From the NCBI GenBank assembly GCA_035499215.1, contig DATJZH010000011.1, positions 1 to 22,287 of the forward strand: DNA of 22,287 nt. Reading direction: 5' to 3'. The position numbers were made by a program, and so were the translations under genes. This stretch comes from DATJZH01 sp035499215. Lineage in GTDB: Bacteria; Actinomycetota; Actinomycetes; Streptosporangiales; Streptosporangiaceae. A model generated the notes under the pieces. That model ran no database searches and was not told the DNA's origin. It saw nothing but the letters and a program-made list of their open reading frames with translations. Below are positions 21,149 to 22,287 of the stretch, in pieces. Every line of letters begins with the position of its first letter. Within the stretch, counting starts at the first letter, position 1.

Positions 21149-21805
21149 ATGACCGCGCTGATCAGACGGCCGCGAGGCGAGGTGGCGCCGGGAGCGGTGC
21201 ACGTGCCCGGCTGGCTGACGACCGACGGGCAGCGCGAGCTGGTGACGGCGTGCCGCGACTGGGCGCTGCCGCCAGCCGGGATGCGCCACACCAGGATGCC
21301 GTCGGGCGGGACGATGTCCGTCCAGACCGTCTGCCTGGGCTGGCACTGGCTCCCGTACCGGTACTCGCGGACGGCGGAGGACGTCGGCGGCGCTCCGGTC
21401 AAGCCATTTCCCGGCTGGCTGGCCGAGCTCGGGCGCCACGCGATGGCGGACGCTTACGGTGATCCCGCCGCAGCGGCTAGCTACGCTCCCGACGTAGCGC
21501 TGATCAACTTCTATGCCGATCGGGCCCGGATGGGCATGCACGCTGATAAGGACGAGCACAGCCCCGCGCCGGTGGTGTCGCTCAGCCTGGGAGCCAGCTG
21601 CGTTTTCCGGTTTGGCAACGTTCATAGCCGCGGTCGGCCGTGGCACGACATCGAGCTGGAGTCCGGCGACCTGTTCGTCTTTGGCGGCACATCCCGGCTG
21701 GCTTACCACGGCGTGATGAGGACCCTGCCGGACACCGGCGACCCGGGGATCGGGCTCAGCGGCGGCCGCCTCAACATCACGCTGCGGGAATCCGGCCTGA
21801 CCTGA
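21149..21805 (+). CDS. alkB: AlkB family alpha-ketoglutarate-dependent dioxygenase
   Basis: AlkB enzymes are Fe(II)/2-oxoglutarate dioxygenases that remove methyl groups from damaged bases in DNA or RNA by oxidation. The 218-residue product has a substrate-lid region with MRHTRMPSGGTMSVQTVCLG. The iron ligands are His131 and Asp133 in NFYADRARMGMHADKDE and His187 in RLAYHGVMRTLPDT. The 2-oxoglutarate-binding arginines are Arg207 and Arg213 in GRLNITLRESG. The set is complete and the length is usual for bacterial AlkB. The start has no ribosome site and may be leaderless. A hairpin follows 9 bases after the stop, and a Nei-type glycosylase gene follows 308 bases later, so the two repair genes are probably transcribed separately. 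Confidence 0.93.
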   Translation: MTALIRRPRGEVAPGAVHVPGWLTTDGQRELVTACRDWALPPAGMRHTRMPSGGTMSVQTVCLGWHWLPYRYSRTAEDVGGAPVKPFPGWLAELGRHAMADAYGDPAAAASYAPDVALINFYADRARMGMHADKDEHSPAPVVSLSLGASCVFRFGNVHSRGRPWHDIELESGDLFVFGGTSRLAYHGVMRTLPDTGDPGIGLSGGRLNITLRESGLT

Positions 21806-21814
21806 CGTGACCTG

Positions 21815-21831
21815 CCGGCCGCAGCGGCCGG
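21815..21831 (+). terminator. Candidate terminator hairpin after alkB
   Basis: CCGGCCGC and GCGGCCGG are perfect 8-base arms around a single A, starting 10 bases after the alkB stop. Position and strength suit a terminator, but no T-run follows; the next bases are GGAACCGG. Confidence 0.45.
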
Positions 21832-22113
21832 GGAACCGGCCCTGAGCTGACCTGCCGGCCGGACCGAGCCCAGACCCAGCCGCCCGTCCGCCCCGGCAAC
21901 ACCGGGTCCGGTTATCGGTCCTGCCGAGTGCCGCTTCCGCTGTCCGTCCCGCCCGGGGAGGTCGGTGCGAAACTGTCGTGGCGCCGCCATGGCGCGATAC
22001 TTTCAGTACGAGGTTCCGGGGGCAGCTGAGGCGAGCTCTGGCTCCGGGTGCCCGCGCCGGCAGGCGGCTCGGCGCTGGCCAGATATGCCGGTGCGTCAGT
22101 GCCATGCTGTCTC
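21832..22113. other. Intergenic region between alkB and the Nei-type gene
   Basis: TGACCTGCCGGCCG occurs at 21808-21821 and again at 21848-21861 (40-base period). A short plus frame from the ATG at 21990 (MARYFQYEVPGAAE) overlaps the glycosylase gene out of frame and is not convincing. No clear promoter was found for the glycosylase gene. Confidence 0.4.
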
Positions 22114-22287
22114 ATGCCCGAGGGCGACACCATCTGGCACGCGGCGCGCCAGCTTGACAGGGCGCTCGCCGGGCGCGTGCTGACGCAAAGCGACTTCCGG
22201 GTGCCCAGCTACGCGACGACCGGCCTGTCCGGCCGTGCCGTCACCGGAACCCGCTCGCGCGGCAAGCATCTGCTCACCCGGCTGGGC
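22114..22287 (+). CDS. nei: Fpg/Nei family DNA glycosylase, N-terminal fragment
   Basis: Only the first 58 codons are in the window; the gene continues past the right edge. These bifunctional glycosylase/AP lyases remove oxidised bases. After the initiator Met, the protein begins PEGDTIWHAARQLDRALAG, so the catalytic Pro2 (Schiff base nucleophile) and Glu3 are present. SDFRVPSYA follows, then SRGKHLL, in which Lys51 corresponds to the conserved beta-hairpin lysine. The PEGDT start is characteristic of the Nei (endonuclease VIII) side, particularly actinobacterial Nei2, rather than Fpg (PELPEV). The H2TH and zinc-finger domains lie outside. The ATG at 22114 is required by Pro2; no ribosome site is visible. 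Confidence 0.87.
   Translation, partial: MPEGDTIWHAARQLDRALAGRVLTQSDFRVPSYATTGLSGRAVTGTRSRGKHLLTRLG

Noticed and set aside
20930..22105. 391-codon minus-strand frame
   Set aside because: Mostly antisense to alkB. Only its last about 22 codons resemble a real protein end, and these belong to a frameshifted relic.
21990..22183. Plus-strand frame beginning MARYFQYEVPGAAE
   Set aside because: Its end overlaps the Nei-type gene out of frame and there is no recognisable family or ribosome site.

Overview
The window is typical high-GC actinobacterial chromosome. It has very dense GC-rich coding, GTG starts, four-base start/stop overlaps and long antisense shadow frames. Several families point to Actinobacteria: DUF5999, the SteA/SteB pair, the small SCP2-like protein beside tlyA, and the gene order tlyA-nadK-recN-steA-steB, which is also found in mycobacteria and streptomycetes. 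The order or genus cannot be fixed from the sequence alone. Nothing seen (no integrase, transposase, CRISPR array or tRNA) suggests a mobile element.

Left part (1-5872): the start of a cysteine-desulfurase-like aminotransferase runs off the left edge on the minus strand. It is followed by an unrecognised small protein and a DUF5999 gene with a clear promoter and ribosome site. Next come a small alpha/beta hydrolase and uvrA, both on the minus strand. uvrA is divergent from a metallo-beta-lactamase-fold hydrolase across a 405-base region that holds a 16-base palindrome, a 12-bp-stem hairpin and a possible 39-codon ORF.

Middle part (6027-9673, minus strand): a putative cell-surface cluster read in the order proline-rich membrane protein, DUF4397 exported protein, class F-like sortase, GNAT acetyltransferase. 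It is preceded by an unusually AT-rich intergenic region with three palindromic elements.

Right part (10132-20269, minus strand): one long operon-like run in the order hypothetical, tlyA, nadK, recN, steA, steB, a MraY/WecA-type phosphoglycosyltransferase homologue, murJ-like flippase, GT4 glycosyltransferase. Five of the junctions overlap by 1 or 4 bases, so translation is probably coupled. The last three genes together look like an assembly and export route for a lipid-linked saccharide, attached to the division/envelope genes steAB. This is the most interesting grouping in the window, although each family is individually known.

Right end (20383-22287, plus strand): an SCP2-like protein, a 420-base gap with direct repeats and a frameshifted relic that resembles the C-terminus of a DUF559-type protein, an alkB dioxygenase, and the start of a Nei/Fpg-type DNA glycosylase cut by the window edge. 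uvrA, recN, alkB and the glycosylase give the window four DNA-repair genes. I did not find a convincing wholly new system; the best leads are listed as findings.
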